Shown: positions 5,279 to 6,967 of the stretch, in pieces
Layout: each line of letters starts with the position of its first letter
Numbering within the stretch: the first letter of the stretch is position 1
NCBI GenBank assembly: GCA_035491935.1
Contig: DATJJW010000160.1
Coordinates: 1 to 6,967, forward strand
Direction: 5' to 3'
Source of the DNA: DATJJW01 sp035491935
GTDB taxonomy: Bacteria; Pseudomonadota; Alphaproteobacteria; ATCC43930; CGMCC-115725
Length of the DNA: 6,967 nucleotides
Position numbers and translations under genes: made by a program
The notes under the pieces: generated by a model
What the model was told of the DNA's origin: nothing
Database searches by the model: none
The model's input: only the letters and a program-made list of their open reading frames with translations

Positions 5279-6574
5279 TCAATCCGACAGTTTTTGCCCT
5301 TTGGTCTCCGGCAGCGCCAGGGCCGAGAGGAAGACCAGCCCATAGGCCGAACCGGCGCATATCGCCATGGCCGACCCCAGGTGCATGCTTTCCGAGGCAA
5401 AGCCCACGACCGACGGCACGACCGAGCCGAAGCCGCGTCCGAAATTATACGCGAAGCCCTGGCCGGAACCACGCATGCGGGTCGGATAGAACTCCGCGAA
5501 CCAGGCCCCGATATTGGTCACGATGCCCGAGGTGAAGAAGCCTAGCGGAATGCCGATCAGGAACACCAGCACCGGGTCGAGCGGCAGCAGCGTGTAGGAT
5601 AGCACGGTCAGGATCGAGCAGCCCGACATCAGCAGGAAGGTATTGCGCCGGCCGATGGCGTCGCTCAGATGCGCGCTGGTCATATGACCGAGGAAGGAGC
5701 CGGCGATGTTGACGAATAGGAAGATGCCGGCATGGCTGACCGATAGCCCGCGCTCTAGCTTGAGATAGGTCGGCAGCCAGGTGAGCATGACGTAGTTGCC
5801 GCCCAGCGCACCAGCCGTCAGCGCGGCGCAGAGTATCGTGCGGACGAGCATTGCCGGCGCGAAAATCTCCAGGAAAGCGGTTCCCGATTTCGCCCGGTTG
5901 GCCTGGCCCGCCAGGAACACCCGCGACTCCCCGACATAACGGCGCACGAAGAACACCAGCAGCGCCGGCAGCAGCCCGATGCCGAACAGCGTGCGCCAGG
6001 CGAGATCGGGCGGCAGGACCAGCAGGATGATCGTGCCGCAGACGGCGGCTATGCCGTAGCCCACGGAATAGCTGCCGGCGACGACGCCGACGGCACGGCC
6101 GCGGAAGGCCGGGCGGATCGTTTCGGACATCAATGCTGCGCCCGCAGCCCATTCGCCGCCGAAGCCCAAACCTTGCAGGCTGCGTGCGACCAGCAACTGC
6201 GTGTAGTCCTGGCATAATGCCGCGGCCAGGCTGAAGAAGGCGAACCACAGCACCGTCACTTGCAGCACGCGTACGCGGCCATAGCGATCGGCCAGGATGC
6301 CGGCACCCCAGCCGCCGATCGACGACACGATGAGTGCCGAGGTGCCGAGCACGCCGGCCTGGCCCTTGGTGAGATGCCAGACGGCGAGCAAGGTTGGGAT
6401 GAGTACGGCATAGACCTGGACGTCCATGGCATCGAGCATCCAGCCGCTGAAGCAGGCCCAGAATGTCCGCCGTTCTGTCCCGTCGAGCTGGCCGTACCAG
6501 CCGAAATAGGTGCGGATGCGCTGGCCGGTCGTCGGCGTTGGCTTCAGCTCATAGGAAGGCTCCGGAAGGCTCAT
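5279..6574 (-). CDS. MFS transporter, probable organic-acid:H+ symporter
   Basis: 431 residues with about 12 hydrophobic segments, the usual MFS size. In the first segment GWMLDAMD (44-51) carries the paired acidic residues typical of the aromatic-acid and sialate/lactate symporter branches. The loop 2-3 signature is GILADRYGRVR (92-102), a related HLSDAIGRR lies in the second half, and the end has LPETKGQ, as in many metabolite symporters. The N-terminal 38 residues are polar and probably cytoplasmic. ATG 6574 has GGGGAGAG (6588-6581) about 6 bases upstream. It is the first gene of an operon with the ThDP enzyme, suggesting that it imports that enzyme's substrate or a precursor. The exact cargo is unknown; an aromatic or other carboxylate is the best guess. 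No convincing promoter was found in the 78 bases upstream. Confidence 0.9.
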   Translation of the reverse strand: MSLPEPSYELKPTPTTGQRIRTYFGWYGQLDGTERRTFWACFSGWMLDAMDVQVYAVLIPTLLAVWHLTKGQAGVLGTSALIVSSIGGWGAGILADRYGRVRVLQVTVLWFAFFSLAAALCQDYTQLLVARSLQGLGFGGEWAAGAALMSETIRPAFRGRAVGVVAGSYSVGYGIAAVCGTIILLVLPPDLAWRTLFGIGLLPALLVFFVRRYVGESRVFLAGQANRAKSGTAFLEIFAPAMLVRTILCAALTAGALGGNYVMLTWLPTYLKLERGLSVSHAGIFLFVNIAGSFLGHMTSAHLSDAIGRRNTFLLMSGCSILTVLSYTLLPLDPVLVFLIGIPLGFFTSGIVTNIGAWFAEFYPTRMRGSGQGFAYNFGRGFGSVVPSVVGFASESMHLGSAMAICAGSAYGLVFLSALALPETKGQKLSD

Positions 6575-6652
6575 CTTTGCTCTCCCCTTGATTATTGGTT
6601 CTTTTGTCGAAGCCTGCCGCTTGGTGCCGGGCAGGAATGCCGACGGTGGACC
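6575..6652. other. Gap upstream of the MFS gene with a weak hairpin
   Basis: The gap between the right-edge gene and the MFS gene holds an inverted repeat CCTGCC (6613-6618)/GGCAGG (6630-6635) with an 11-base loop. On the minus strand no T-run follows, so it is at best a weak terminator for the right-edge gene. An AT-rich AATAAT (6596-6591, minus) could be a -10, but no -35 is correctly spaced. Confidence 0.25.
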
Positions 6653-6967
6653 CTATTCGGCCAGGACTGCTTGAATGCGGGCGCGGATTTCTTCCTTGGC
6701 CGCCTGGTCGGCGTCGGCCGCCGCCGCGGCGAGGAGCCGGGCGATCTCCGCCTTGGCGGCGGCCCGCAGCCGGGCCGCGCCGTCGTCCGCCTGGGCCCGG
6801 ATCCGGGTCGCATAGGTGTCGGCGTTCGCCCGGGTGGTCGCCGCTTCTGCCTCGGCCGCCTCGGCCACGAGGACCGCTTCCTCGTCCGCCTGGGCGCGGG
6901 TCCGGGCGGCGTAGCCGTCCGCCGCCGACCGGGTGGTCGCCGCCTCGGCCTCGGCCGCCGCGACCAC
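6653..6967 (-). CDS. Alanine-rich helical repeat protein, partial (N-terminus beyond the window)
   Basis: The last 104 residues of a frame open to the right edge, ending at TAG (6655-6653). It is almost entirely Ala, Glu, Asp, Arg and Thr, without Cys, Pro or Trp. It divides cleanly into 11-residue units, for example AEAEAATTRSA, ADGYAARTRAQ, ADEEAVLVAEA, AEAEAATTRAN, ADTYATRIRAQ, ADDGAARLRAA, AKAEIARLLAA, with Ala at positions 1 and 5 and often Arg at 9. Three units make a 33-residue super-repeat, also seen in the DNA as a 99-base period. Such hendecads form long right-handed coiled coils or amphipathic helices. The family cannot be named from the tail alone; a flotillin-like stalk, a DivIVA-like coiled coil or a LEA-like protein are possibilities. 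GTG at 6967 could be read as a start but is more likely internal. No functional link to the catabolic genes is seen. Confidence 0.65.
   Translation of the reverse strand: MVAAAEAEAATTRSAADGYAARTRAQADEEAVLVAEAAEAEAATTRANADTYATRIRAQADDGAARLRAAAKAEIARLLAAAAADADQAAKEEIRARIQAVLAE
6785..6967. repeat. 99-base direct repeat within the right-edge gene
   Basis: GTCCGCCTGGGC occurs at 6785-6796 and again at 6884-6895, and the following bases remain similar up to the GGTGGTCGCCGC block in each unit and on to the window edge. The period of 99 bases equals 33 codons, so the repeat is in frame and encodes the 33-residue super-repeat. More copies may lie beyond the edge. Confidence 0.65.

Noticed and set aside
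4542..5345. Long plus-strand open frame opposite the ThDP gene (267 codons)
   Set aside because: It is antisense to a clear enzyme gene, has no recognisable domain, and its composition is what GC-rich DNA gives in the opposite frame.
5265..5360. N-terminal extension of the ThDP enzyme into the MFS gene
   Set aside because: The added residues are a shadow of the MFS coding sequence, and ATG 5264 has a strong, well-spaced ribosome binding site and begins like other family members.
5445..6248. Second minus-strand open frame inside the MFS gene
   Set aside because: It is an out-of-frame, Arg-rich shadow of the transporter gene with no hydrophobic segments or motifs.
6594..6600. Possible third operator upstream of the MFS gene (AACCAAT on the minus strand)
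   Set aside because: Only one half-site resembles the pattern; no matching second half is present at the right distance.
6613..6635. Intrinsic terminator of the right-edge gene
   Set aside because: The stem is only 6 bp and is followed on the transcribed strand by A-rich rather than T-rich sequence.

Overview
The window is GC-rich, densely packed bacterial DNA. Its codon use, TetR/MFS/ThDP gene content and Tat-targeted metabolic enzyme fit a soil- or water-type alphaproteobacterium, but there is no rRNA or other phylogenetic marker, so this is an inference. It reads as a small accessory catabolic locus, probably for an aromatic or related carboxylic acid. No tRNA, rRNA, insertion sequence, CRISPR array or recognisable defence system was seen.

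Layout: a cupin-domain gene (minus strand, running off the left edge, start at 360) lies downstream of a TetR-family regulator (minus, 413-1093). The regulator is divergent from a gene of the 4,5-dihydroxyphthalate decarboxylase (Pht5-like) family (plus, about 1226-2218). After a 186-base gap holding a -10 element, an operator-like palindrome and a leader hairpin comes a Tat-signal-bearing amidohydrolase of the ACMSD-like decarboxylase/hydrolase group (plus, 2405-3559). It converges, with a 10-base gap, on a two-gene minus-strand operon: an MFS transporter (5279-6574) followed 14 bases later by an acetolactate-synthase-like ThDP enzyme (3570-5264). At the right edge is the C-terminal part of an alanine-rich protein built of 11-residue repeats (minus, 6653-6967), which looks unrelated to the catabolic genes.

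How the genes may work together (inference): the MFS protein would import an organic acid. The Pht5-like protein, the amidohydrolase and the ThDP enzyme all belong to families that often catalyse decarboxylation or related C-C bond chemistry on carboxylic acids. The cupin could be an oxygenase, isomerase or sensor-like accessory. The TetR protein probably controls the plus-strand genes, because near-identical palindromes of the form AACNRACNNGTTNGTT sit in the promoter regions of both the Pht5-like gene and the amidohydrolase gene. No ring-hydroxylating oxygenase is present in the window, so the substrate and pathway cannot be fixed from this sequence. The most distinctive points are the shared operator, the exported form of a usually cytoplasmic enzyme family, and a perfect hairpin that buries the ribosome binding site of the cupin gene.
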